DNA of 34,263 nt. Origin: a virus. Shown piece after piece: positions 15,556 through 22,713 of the stretch. Below the pieces are notes generated by a model that ran no database searches, was not told where the DNA came from, and saw only the letters and a list, made by a program, of their open reading frames with translations. Position 1 is the first letter of the stretch. Each line of letters starts with the position of its first letter. Location: IMG/VR virus record IMGVR_UViG_3300023172_005382, positions 1 through 34,263 of that record, one strand, 5' to 3'. Both the position numbers and the translations under genes were made by a program.

Positions 15556-15813
15556 TTACTGGGTGCGAAGATGTTCAATAAGTTTATCTGTCGCATTACG
15601 CAATCCACTACGATTAAATTCTGTGTCACCGATTTGCAACCAGATATCCTCAAGAAATGAATCCATTTCAACTCGATACTGTTGCATGTCTTCGTAGGAA
15701 ATTTTTGTCAATTCTGCGGTTGGATTATCAAGCAGTCTTAGTACTTGTCTCGATATTTTTGACGAGTGTTGTAATGTTGCCTGTCTCCCAGTCAAACATT
15801 TGAATACCTTCAT
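15556..15813 (-). CDS. Hypothetical protein, about 85 residues
   Basis: The frame is open upstream to 15852, but any start upstream of 15728 overlaps the fusion enzyme gene. The ATG at 15813 has AAGGAG nine bases upstream; a TTG at 15711 or an ATG at 15687 would reduce the overlap but lack good ribosome binding sites. The C-terminal 60 residues are helical (Val-Glu-Met-Asp-Ser-Phe-Leu-Glu-Asp-Ile, then Asn-Ala-Thr-Asp-Lys-Leu-Ile). The family is not recognised. The start is uncertain; the 3' part is well supported. Confidence 0.55.
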   Translation of the reverse strand: MKVFKCLTGRQATLQHSSKISRQVLRLLDNPTAELTKISYEDMQQYRVEMDSFLEDIWLQIGDTEFNRSGLRNATDKLIEHLRTQ

Positions 15814-16675
15814 AGCCCTTGACTCCTTGATTATATGAACGTGAGGGAACAAGACATGTTACACCATGCATCGCGTATTCTGCTGCATGTTTAGGTGAAT
15901 CATCAATAGCACAAACAACTTTACCTTGTTTGTATGCATCGAGTGAGGCCACGGCAATATACTTTTCTGAGCTCAGTTGAACCGAATCAAACTCACCCAC
16001 ATAGGTTTCGAGCCATTCATAGGTTTCATTCATACACTTGAGCTCAGACGCAGGACGTGCCGTTAAAATGTGAATCCAGTAACCTTCATCTCGAAGGCGA
16101 CCTAGATTACTAACAACGTTTTGACATGTGTCAAGTTTTCTAACTTCTCCCGAATCGATAAACTCCTGCAATAGTTCATCGCCGGCTTTACCAGCAATCG
16201 GTTTGCTCAGAAAATACTCGGAAGAAGTATGATCGACATTTTCATCATAAGTTCGATTGACCCATTCATAAAAATTTTGCCTGAATCTCGCTAGAACATC
16301 ATCGACATCAACTACCACTACGGGTTGCCCTTGCCATTTTGACCAATTCTTCTTAGACCGAACATTTAGATGAGAGTCTCTAGACGCAAACGCCTGCAAG
16401 GCATCGTTCTCATCGTAACCCCATAGATTAAGAATTGCTAGACAATATCGATAAACGTCCATTGTTTCAAACAGAATATTCTGCCTGTGTGTAGGGGTAA
16501 AAGTCTGGCGATGACCCCTGTAGTCAACAGCATCAGCTAGTTTCGCCACTTCTCCATGCATTGCCAAACACAGTGTCTTGTGCTTTTCTATTTTTTCCAA
16601 CTCTGACATCTCAGCCGCATCATAGAAAATTCTGGCAAACTGTGCCTGTTTTTCCAAAAGTTCTTTCAATGTCAT
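15728..16675 (-). CDS. Fusion of a dUTPase/MazG-type pyrophosphohydrolase and a HAD 5'-nucleotidase
   Basis: This encodes 315 residues. Residues about 1-108 are all-helical with Gly-Glu-Val-Ala-Lys-Leu-Ala-Asp near 41-48 and Glu-Thr-Met-Asp near 70-73, the Glu-x3-Glu/Glu-x2-Asp metal pattern of all-alpha NTP pyrophosphohydrolases. Residues about 118-300 form a HAD domain: motif I Val-Asp-Val-Asp-Asp-Val near 121-126, motif II Leu-Thr-Ala-Arg-Pro near 204-208, and motif IV Ala-Ile-Asp-Asp-Ser near 258-262. The HAD half most resembles 5'(3')-deoxyribonucleotidases. In sequence the two could take a dNTP to dNMP and then to nucleoside. The reading frame is continuous with no sign of assembly fusion. 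Confidence 0.8.
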   Translation of the reverse strand: MTLKELLEKQAQFARIFYDAAEMSELEKIEKHKTLCLAMHGEVAKLADAVDYRGHRQTFTPTHRQNILFETMDVYRYCLAILNLWGYDENDALQAFASRDSHLNVRSKKNWSKWQGQPVVVVDVDDVLARFRQNFYEWVNRTYDENVDHTSSEYFLSKPIAGKAGDELLQEFIDSGEVRKLDTCQNVVSNLGRLRDEGYWIHILTARPASELKCMNETYEWLETYVGEFDSVQLSSEKYIAVASLDAYKQGKVVCAIDDSPKHAAEYAMHGVTCLVPSRSYNQGVKGYEGIQMFDWETGNITTLVKNIETSTKTA

Positions 16676-16680
16676 ATCTT

Positions 16681-16905
16681 TTACTTTGGGTTGTTTACAA
16701 GATAGCTGATGTGATCGAGAATTTCCTCGACCTGATCATCGCCACATTCCTTGTAGGATTGCCCCATTTTCTCCTTGACACTACGCCAAATATGCGCATA
16801 GGGATTTCTTGAGGAATGTTCTGGGTGAGGAGGTAAATTTCCATCCAGGGCTTTACCCCCTAGGGCAACGGCTTCACGAATTTTCTGCATATTTTCAGGC
16901 GACAC
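16681..16905 (-). CDS. Hypothetical protein, 74 residues
   Basis: The start is GTG at 16905, sharing one base with the upstream TAG (TAGTG). The core His-Pro-Glu-His-Ser-Ser-Arg-Asn-Pro-Tyr-Ala-His-Ile-Trp near 27-40 is striking, with several His and aromatic residues, and is followed by a helix ending in Glu-Glu-Ile-Leu-Asp-His-Ile. No family is recognised. It is packed between two pyrophosphohydrolase genes and may be an accessory of nucleotide metabolism. Confidence 0.65.
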   Translation of the reverse strand: MSPENMQKIREAVALGGKALDGNLPPHPEHSSRNPYAHIWRSVKEKMGQSYKECGDDQVEEILDHISYLVNNPK

Positions 16906-17270
16906 TAATAGCCTCCATTGATCCTGCCTAAGTTGACTTGACCCTTTTTCATGTAGGCTTCAAATATTTCTTCGACAGAAATACCTGAATAGATCAAAAT
17001 CCCTACAAGGTAATGAAGTACATCGCTCAATTCTTCCATATAAGAATCACGATCAAAGTCTTTAAACTCTGTGGTTCGATGCTTTTTGGAATTCTTAAGC
17101 AGCATATTTGACTCAAAAAGCTCATGCATACATTCATGAGAAAGGTGCTTTAAAAACTGTTGGTTTTCCTTCTCAGCAAGATCTAAGGGGAAATCTGGAT
17201 GATCCCTTTTATCTCGTAAGAGCTCCAAGAAATCTTGTTGCTGTTTATACATTTGCTCAAATTTGTCCAC
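16905..17270 (-). CDS. dUTPase/MazG-superfamily nucleotide pyrophosphohydrolase
   Basis: This encodes 121 residues, starting with GTG at 17270 preceded by AGGAG at seven bases. The protein is all-helical. Ser-His-Glu-Cys-Met-His-Glu-Leu-Phe near 49-57 and Met-Glu-Glu-Leu-Ser-Asp-Val-Leu-His-Tyr near 78-87 give the Glu-x2-x-Glu and Glu-x2-Asp metal-binding helices of the all-alpha NTP pyrophosphatases. Gly-Ile-Ser-Val-Glu-Glu-Ile-Phe-Glu-Ala-Tyr and Val-Asn-Leu-Gly-Arg near the end are characteristic of the dimeric dUTPase subgroup. The likely role is hydrolysis of dUTP, or dUTP and dCTP, to the monophosphate, supplying dUMP and keeping uracil out of DNA. Confidence 0.8.
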   Translation of the reverse strand: MDKFEQMYKQQQDFLELLRDKRDHPDFPLDLAEKENQQFLKHLSHECMHELFESNMLLKNSKKHRTTEFKDFDRDSYMEELSDVLHYLVGILIYSGISVEEIFEAYMKKGQVNLGRINGGY

Positions 17271-17272
17271 AA

Positions 17273-17473
17273 CTACTCTCCTGGTGCTACTTCATCTTGC
17301 ATTTTTACAAGGTTTTTTTCAAAGTTCTCGACGTAATCCGGATCCAAATCAAGAACGCCATCGTTCTCAACAAATTGAACCATGCGAATATTATCAGAAA
17401 TATCGGTACCCGTCAAAATCGCAAGTTGCAAAAGCTTTACCAGTTGTGCAATACTATTATCAGAAAGTCTCAT
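17273..17473 (-). CDS. Small conserved-looking phage protein, 66 residues
   Basis: GGAGG precedes the ATG at 17473. The protein is helical at residues 3-45 (Ala-Gln-Leu-Val-Lys-Leu-Leu-Gln-Leu-Ala-Ile, then Thr-Gly-Thr-Asp) and ends acidic. Small proteins of this pattern occur in T4-like phages, but no function is known to me. It sits between the DNA glycosylase and dUTPase-like genes with a gap of two bases downstream. Confidence 0.7.
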   Translation of the reverse strand: MRLSDNSIAQLVKLLQLAILTGTDISDNIRMVQFVENDGVLDLDPDYVENFEKNLVKMQDEVAPGE

Positions 17474-17520
17474 ATTTTCCTCCAGGTTTGATTCAATTTT
17501 ATTAGTTTTATTGATTTTGT

Positions 17521-18318
17521 TCAGCGCTGAATTTGTGGAACCCAGTGCGTGGAACGGCCGTCTCCAGCATCCTCTTTAACCACTTCGTGGCCGTGAGGAT
17601 CTGTCTTTCTTCCGTAAACCTGGAAGAAGTCTACCGCTTTGGCGTCTCCCTCAGGTGCACGATAATTCCTAATTGAAGCGCCTTGTCTTTCGTAACTTTC
17701 TTTAAGAACATTTTCTATGGCCTCCTTGAGGTTTTTCATGTCTTCTGTCGACAGAGATCCGACCAATCGGTACGGCGACAGTCGAGCTCGATATAGAGCT
17801 TCAGCTTTCACATAATTGCCAACACCGCATATAACACTCTGATCCATGATCGCTTTGGTCACGGTCCAGTGTTGCTTGACATCGAGTGCAGCATTAAACC
17901 TTTCACTCGACACATCTTCGCTCAGCATGTCTGGACCCAAACTGTTGAGCTTATCAAAAAATGCTTTTTTGGTCCGAATAACTTTCAGCGTGCCAAAATT
18001 TCTGATGTCAGAGAAGAATACTGGCGGGCCTGAGTCAAAATTAAACTTGACGCGATTGTGCTTGTTGCTCGAGTCAAGAGTCCAATGTCCAGTCATTCCC
18101 AGGGTATTCAACAGAAACTGGTCATTTTCCAGGATCCAAAATATGAGCTTGCCCTTGACGCCCACTCCAACAACTTTGGTCGGCTCAAACATTTCTATGC
18201 CTGTAATAGGCTTTTTGCAATATCTGCCAGAAATGGGCTGAATAGACAGGCATCTTCTAATACCAACCATTTGAGCCAATGACTCCCCAATCAGTTTTAC
18301 TTCTGCTCCCTCTGGCAA
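17521..18318 (-). CDS. Fpg/Nei-family DNA glycosylase with a zincless finger
   Basis: This encodes 265 residues and starts with TTG at 18318, preceded by GGAGG at seven bases. The mature N-terminus Pro-Glu-Gly-Ala-Glu-Val supplies the catalytic Pro and Glu. Lys-Gly-Lys near 55-57 is the beta-elimination lysine region, and the helix-two-turn-helix is at about 150-185 (Val-Gly-Asn-Tyr-Val-Lys-Ala-Glu-Ala-Leu). The end retains Val-Tyr-Gly-Arg and Gly-Arg-Ser-Thr-His-Trp-Val-Pro but lacks the four cysteines of the usual zinc finger, as in NEIL1-type zincless fingers. It likely removes oxidised bases (8-oxoguanine, pyrimidine lesions) and cuts the strand. Confidence 0.88.
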   Translation of the reverse strand: MPEGAEVKLIGESLAQMVGIRRCLSIQPISGRYCKKPITGIEMFEPTKVVGVGVKGKLIFWILENDQFLLNTLGMTGHWTLDSSNKHNRVKFNFDSGPPVFFSDIRNFGTLKVIRTKKAFFDKLNSLGPDMLSEDVSSERFNAALDVKQHWTVTKAIMDQSVICGVGNYVKAEALYRARLSPYRLVGSLSTEDMKNLKEAIENVLKESYERQGASIRNYRAPEGDAKAVDFFQVYGRKTDPHGHEVVKEDAGDGRSTHWVPQIQR

Positions 18319-18320
18319 TT

Positions 18321-18908
18321 TTATTCCTCCCTGTTTACGCTTTTTTCAGTTTCAAATCCATTGGGGTATCTCTTGCGTAATTTTTCTACATTTACATGCA
18401 TTGCAATGGCCATTCCGCCTTCACGCCCAGACTGAATAGGACCGTGAATCTTTTTCAGAATATGCACGATATCTTTGATGACATTAGAAATACCATGACA
18501 AATTAGAGCTGGATTAAGTTTATGTCCGTGACCTACAACTTTTTTGACATGCTCGGTTACTTCCTTGGCATTTCGGATGATCCTGAATTTTTTTCTGAAG
18601 GATGCTGCGCAAGAATTGTTGTAATTGTCAATGTTGCCATAACTTTGCCACATGTGAAAAGGCACATCAAGCACATCCATGATTCGCGCAGCATACCATA
18701 GAACGTCACCAGCCTCTTTTGTCACTAAATCTATAGTATCAGCCAGGCTAATTTCGTTACGAGGATCGTAAATCTGGTCTACACAATCAATAAATTCCGC
18801 ACACTCGCCTATGAGGCCCAGAGCCAAAATGGCTAGATCGTCAGTAGCCGATGTTTCTCGGGTGATTTTTTGATATTCGTCGTAGGTGTATCTTTTAATG
18901 CCTGACAT
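18321..18908 (-). CDS. MazG-like NTP pyrophosphohydrolase
   Basis: This encodes 195 residues. The helical metal-binding motifs Gly-Glu-Cys-Ala-Glu-Phe near 33-38 and Lys-Glu-Ala-Gly-Asp-Val-Leu-Trp near 64-71 are intact. A poorly matching insert (about 85-150) separates them from the conserved C-terminal Lys-Leu-Arg-Lys-Arg-Tyr-Pro-Asn-Gly-Phe and Asn-Arg-Glu-Glu, which is typical of phage MazG-like proteins. Such enzymes cleave (d)NTPs to monophosphates and pyrophosphate; phage versions have also been linked to host alarmone control, although cyanophage MazG prefers dGTP and dCTP. It lies directly after the topoisomerase genes, one base from the gp52-like stop. Confidence 0.8.
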   Translation of the reverse strand: MSGIKRYTYDEYQKITRETSATDDLAILALGLIGECAEFIDCVDQIYDPRNEISLADTIDLVTKEAGDVLWYAARIMDVLDVPFHMWQSYGNIDNYNNSCAASFRKKFRIIRNAKEVTEHVKKVVGHGHKLNPALICHGISNVIKDIVHILKKIHGPIQSGREGGMAIAMHVNVEKLRKRYPNGFETEKSVNREE

Positions 18909-20258
18909 CTAAGCAACCTCCTTTTTGAGTAGTGTTTTAAGATCAGTTTCGTACATTTTTTCAGGTGTGGTCTTTTTTGTAGCTTCGAGCTCTGCCACTT
19001 TCGCTTTTTTGATCTTTCTGAGTTCTTCAGCTTTTTCTTTGGTGAGAGAGTGAATGGCCATATTGAGCAAATAGTTGTAACTGCCAGATTCTCGATCGAA
19101 GTTCATCGCCTTGAGATCCCCTTCGATGGCTTTTTTGGGTCGATTGTTGATGACCAACCGGCCGGCAAGAATCTCTTCAATGAATTGGGCTTTATTGTCT
19201 GCAACTCTTAGCTCCTTTTCCAGTCTTTTGATGTTGTTCTTTTTACGTAGATTATAGTATTTCAGCCTGAAATTAACAAAATATTCTACGATTTCTTCTG
19301 GCTTCTCAAATATCTTAAGCTTGCCGTGCTCGTCAAGCGTTGTGTAGTTCTCTCCGATTCGCTCTTTGATCTTAAGCAGCGCCGGAAGGCGGTTTCTCTT
19401 GACCATCTTGGCCAGATCTGCACGCTTAAATTTCAGAATGTAGTGTGGTGTCTCAGACGAGTGATCGTCGTAAGAGACTAAATCGCCCTTTTCAATTAGT
19501 TTTTCCAGGAGCGCTTCGTATTTTTCGTAGGTGAATCCCGGCGGAATTTCGGTGACTTCAACTGTCGAAGTATTTTTGACGCGAAAATTGCCGCTCATGA
19601 TCCAGGATTTTGGATTATCGGTAGCTCTCTCAAACTGGCCTGTGAAGCCATTGATCCAAGGCTTGATTTCCGGGCACTCTTTTCCTTTAAGAACCGATAG
19701 ACACGCCTTGATGAGATCGACAGGGTGACGATTGAGAATATTGGTGGCAAAGCCCACTGCGATACCGCTTCCACCGTTTAACAAGACTGTCGGAATAATA
19801 GGCAGAAAAAACCTAGGCTCGATCTTTTCGCCTTCTTCTTCCTGAGACTCACACAAGTCAAAGTCTTGATAGAGCTGTCGAAAGTTTTCGTTAAATTTGA
19901 CGCCAACATAGCGAGGAGCTCCAGCTTCCGGAGATCGCAGCGAGCCAAACTGGCCAATGCCTTGAAATATAGGCATGGAGTTTTTGAAATTCTGAGTCAT
20001 GCCGATGATAGTGGCATCCAGAGAGCCATGATGAAACATGGTCATGCTGGCAGCCAGGCCGCCAAGCTGAAAGACCTTCATAGGCTTTTCTTTGCCAGTC
20101 TTCCAAACTTGATTGGCCGTGTGAGCAATTTTTCGCTGTGAAGGCTTAAAGCCGTCGATCAAGCTCGGTATGGCTCGGTTTTCCACTGTGTACAGCGCAT
20201 AGTCTCTTAGCTCCCTATCAAAAAAGTCTGAGACTGTTCTTTCGGCAACTTTATCCAT
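18909..20258 (-). CDS. Type II DNA topoisomerase, cleavage subunit (gp52/GyrA-like)
   Basis: This encodes 449 residues. The ATG at 20258 overlaps the ATPase-subunit stop by eight bases. Arg-Ala-Ile-Pro-Ser-Leu-Ile-Asp-Gly-Phe-Lys-Pro-Ser-Gln-Arg at 28-42 is the GyrA/ParC-type N-terminal block. Phe-His-His-Gly at 75-78, Gln-Phe-Gly-Ser-Leu-Arg at 103-108 and Ala-Pro-Arg-Tyr at 114-117 follow, with Tyr117 as the DNA-cleaving residue. A helical coiled region and short tail finish the protein. It lacks the GyrA C-terminal wrapping domain, as T4 gp52 does, so decatenation or relaxation is more likely than supercoiling. Confidence 0.92.
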   Translation of the reverse strand: MDKVAERTVSDFFDRELRDYALYTVENRAIPSLIDGFKPSQRKIAHTANQVWKTGKEKPMKVFQLGGLAASMTMFHHGSLDATIIGMTQNFKNSMPIFQGIGQFGSLRSPEAGAPRYVGVKFNENFRQLYQDFDLCESQEEEGEKIEPRFFLPIIPTVLLNGGSGIAVGFATNILNRHPVDLIKACLSVLKGKECPEIKPWINGFTGQFERATDNPKSWIMSGNFRVKNTSTVEVTEIPPGFTYEKYEALLEKLIEKGDLVSYDDHSSETPHYILKFKRADLAKMVKRNRLPALLKIKERIGENYTTLDEHGKLKIFEKPEEIVEYFVNFRLKYYNLRKKNNIKRLEKELRVADNKAQFIEEILAGRLVINNRPKKAIEGDLKAMNFDRESGSYNYLLNMAIHSLTKEKAEELRKIKKAKVAELEATKKTTPEKMYETDLKTLLKKEVA

Positions 20259-22107
20259 TGGAAACTCCGTCTAGCATCTTCTTCTTTCTTACGTCCGAAT
20301 CACTTCCAAACCAGTCTTCAAGCGACTGATTCAGATCTTGTCCTGGCACCAATGCAAACATCTTCGGGCTCTTAATAATATCTTTATACTCCGGATCTTC
20401 CAGAGCAGCCAGCCCCTTTTTGTAGGAGACGTTCCAGCCGGAAGACTTGTTGTTTTTGGCCCAGGCCTCAAATTCCTCATTGGTATAAAACATCAGCTTC
20501 TGATCTTTCTTGTCGGCGACAACAAGCGGCGTCATGACCCTCAGCAACTTCTTTTGCTCGAGCAGTTCCGGCCAATAACGACCAAAGAAATTGACAAGCA
20601 GTCCCGCAATGTTGTCTCCGTCCGGATCGGCATCGGAATATATCAATATCTTGCCATAACGCAAATTTTTAGGCTCCTCGCCCAAACGCAATCCAATGGC
20701 ATTCAACAGAGCCTGGACCTCTTTGTTCTGAATGACTTTGGAGGCAGGCAGTCCCGCCACGTTCAGAAACTTGCCGCGAAGCGGAAAGGCACCTTGTGTC
20801 ATTGGATCGCGATACTTTCTAAAGGCACTAGAGGCTGAGTCTCCCTCGAAAAGAGACAGAGTGCACTTTTCTCTCTTGCGCCCCTTAGCATCGATGAGCT
20901 TCAGGACCTTTTGCTTTGACAGTTTCTTGTTAAGCTGGCGAAGGGCCTTTCTCTCGTCGGCCTTCTTTTTCTGCTGCGCCCAGTCCAATATGCGCTGAAT
21001 AACCTCAGAGGCACACACGGCTTTCAGAAACTTGTCAGACAGTTCGTGCTTGGAACCAAAATCTCGAGGGTCTGTAATGAGTTTCTCTTTGGTCTGCGAA
21101 GAAAAACTGGAATTGATGATGTCGGCAGAGACAAACACAAACAGGTGATTTTTAATCTCTGATGGCCTCAGATCGACCTTGTGCTTCTTTTTTAGCCGCG
21201 CGCGAATGGCATTGACAATCTGTGTTGCGATAAAATCGACGTGAGTGCCTCCGTCCGACGTAAAAACGCCATTGACAAAAGAGACGTGCTGCAGACCTCC
21301 GTCTGATGCTCCCACAGCAATTTTCCAGCGCTCCGAGGCCTCAAACTGAATATCGTCGACGTACATGCGACAATAGGAGGCGAATGAGGGATAGCTGTAA
21401 CGCTTGCCATTGAAGTAAACTTTGAGAGTGGGATTGCAGGCTGCCACGTCAATACAGCGCTTTTTCATCAGAGTGACGTGATGATCATCCAGTCCCGACA
21501 TGCCAAACTGTTTAAAGTCGGGCAGATATGTTATCTGTGTGAAGCCGGCACCCCTCTTCTTTGAGACTTTGGGCTCTTCGCGCTCTCTCATGTTGCTGCG
21601 AAATTTTTGCGAGAAGAACTTTTTTCCGTCGCAGGTCTCAATGTGAAACTCTGAGGAAAATATATTGGTCAGGGTGGCACCGACGCCATTGGTTCCCGCT
21701 AGCAATCGATCTTCTGTGTCATCAAAATTTGATCCGGCTTTGAGATTGGAGAAGATCATCTCCGGTATCCACTCTTGATGTTCTGAGTGCTTTGCAACTG
21801 GAATGCCACCATTGTCTTTCACAGCAATCTTGCCCGTCTTTTGATCGACTGCCACATCGATTCGATTAAGCTTGGGATTGCGGCGATGCTCATCAGCGGC
21901 ATTAGAAACAATCTCGTCAAAAATCTTGAGAAAGCCCGGATTTTGCTGAACCGACTGCATCTCGAAACGGCCTTCTTCATTGAGCGCATAGCACTGATCG
22001 ACTCGAGTTTTAGTGGAGCCAATGTACATTCCGGGCCTGGCGATACAGTGACTTATATCATCTAGCTTTTTATACTGTTCTTCAATGGTTTTCTTAGTTT
22101 TTGCCAT
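20251..22107 (-). CDS. Type II DNA topoisomerase, ATPase/TOPRIM subunit (gp39/GyrB-like)
   Basis: This encodes 618 residues from the ATG at 22107; an ATG at 22134 would add nine residues without a ribosome binding site. GHKL motifs are Glu-Ile-Val-Ser-Asn-Ala-Ala-Asp (65-72), Asp-Asn-Gly-Gly-Ile-Pro (98-103) and Gly-Thr-Asn-Gly-Val-Gly-Ala (138-144). Gln-Thr-Lys near 338 is the transducer lysine. The TOPRIM Glu-Gly-Asp-Ser-Ala (421-425) and Ser-Asp-Ala-Asp-Pro-Asp-Gly-Asp (491-498) are complete. In phage T4 the TOPRIM part is split onto gp60; here one frame carries everything. It relieves replication torsion with the following subunit. Confidence 0.93.
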   Translation of the reverse strand: MAKTKKTIEEQYKKLDDISHCIARPGMYIGSTKTRVDQCYALNEEGRFEMQSVQQNPGFLKIFDEIVSNAADEHRRNPKLNRIDVAVDQKTGKIAVKDNGGIPVAKHSEHQEWIPEMIFSNLKAGSNFDDTEDRLLAGTNGVGATLTNIFSSEFHIETCDGKKFFSQKFRSNMREREEPKVSKKRGAGFTQITYLPDFKQFGMSGLDDHHVTLMKKRCIDVAACNPTLKVYFNGKRYSYPSFASYCRMYVDDIQFEASERWKIAVGASDGGLQHVSFVNGVFTSDGGTHVDFIATQIVNAIRARLKKKHKVDLRPSEIKNHLFVFVSADIINSSFSSQTKEKLITDPRDFGSKHELSDKFLKAVCASEVIQRILDWAQQKKKADERKALRQLNKKLSKQKVLKLIDAKGRKREKCTLSLFEGDSASSAFRKYRDPMTQGAFPLRGKFLNVAGLPASKVIQNKEVQALLNAIGLRLGEEPKNLRYGKILIYSDADPDGDNIAGLLVNFFGRYWPELLEQKKLLRVMTPLVVADKKDQKLMFYTNEEFEAWAKNNKSSGWNVSYKKGLAALEDPEYKDIIKSPKMFALVPGQDLNQSLEDWFGSDSDVRKKKMLDGVSNG

Positions 22108-22149
22108 TATTTTTTCGCCAACTAGACCATGCATGTATATCGGTTATAT

Positions 22150-22713
22150 TTATGCTGCTTCTTTTTTCACATCTAACTGATCTACCCAATCATAAAAATT
22201 GGGATCAGTGGCCAGCCAAGACAGTTGGGATTGATCTACTCGCGCATAGGCCATATATTTTGAATTCAAGATAGAATCGGTCAGATTCGCTCTGTGCAGA
22301 TTCGCTCTGTACAGATTCGCATCGGTCAGATCCGCATTGGTCAGATTCGCATTGGTCAGATACGCAGCGGTCAGATTCGCACCGGACAGATTCGCATCGG
22401 TCAGATTCGCTTCGGTCAGATCCGCACCCCACAGATCCGCATTGGTCAGATTCGCTTCGGCCAGTTTCGCTTCTGTCAGATTCGCATCGGTCAGTTTCGC
22501 TTCGGTCAGATTCGCACCGGACAGATTCGCATCGGTCAGATTCGCAGCGGTCAGATTCGCACCGGACAGATTCGCATCGGTCAGATTCGCTTCGGTCAGA
22601 TCCGCACCCCACAGATCCGCATTGGTCAGATCTGCCTTTTTTCCTTTGTTGCCATTAGACTCTAGCCACAATTTGTGCTGCTTCAGAATGTGATTGAGTT
22701 CAGACTGTTTCAT
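22150..22713 (-). CDS. Pentapeptide-repeat protein, downstream copy
   Basis: This encodes 187 residues. The ATG overlaps the stop of its paralogue as ATGA. Residues 1-28 form a helical cap (Leu-Asn-x-Ile-Leu-Lys-Gln-His-Lys-Leu-Trp-Leu-Glu). Residues about 29-148 are about 24 tandem Ala-(Asn/Asp)-Leu-x-x units, a right-handed quadrilateral beta helix. The C-terminal 40 residues (Ser-Trp-Leu-Ala-Thr-Asp-Pro-Asn-Phe) are unique but shared with the upstream copy. Some pentapeptide proteins (Qnr, MfpA) mimic DNA and bind gyrase. The gene lies 42 bases upstream of the phage topoisomerase ATPase gene, so a topoisomerase-related role is an attractive but untested inference. Confidence 0.85.
   Translation of the reverse strand: MKQSELNHILKQHKLWLESNGNKGKKADLTNADLWGADLTEANLTDANLSGANLTAANLTDANLSGANLTEAKLTDANLTEAKLAEANLTNADLWGADLTEANLTDANLSGANLTAAYLTNANLTNADLTDANLYRANLHRANLTDSILNSKYMAYARVDQSQLSWLATDPNFYDWVDQLDVKKEAA
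22273..22634 (-). repeat. Tandem 15-base units of the downstream pentapeptide gene
   Basis: About 24 imperfect 15-base units read as cagattcgcatcggt-like on the plus strand, each encoding one pentapeptide. Several multi-unit blocks are identical, for example the block near 22383-22442 and that near 22563-22622, showing recent internal duplication. It is coding repeat, not CRISPR: units are contiguous with no spacers. Confidence 0.85.

Noticed and set aside
22294-22693. Long plus-strand frames with Ile-Gly-Gln-Ile-Arg-like repeats
   Set aside because: They are antisense shadows of the 15-base pentapeptide units; the minus strand gives the canonical Ala-Asn/Asp-Leu repeat with proper ends and ribosome binding site.
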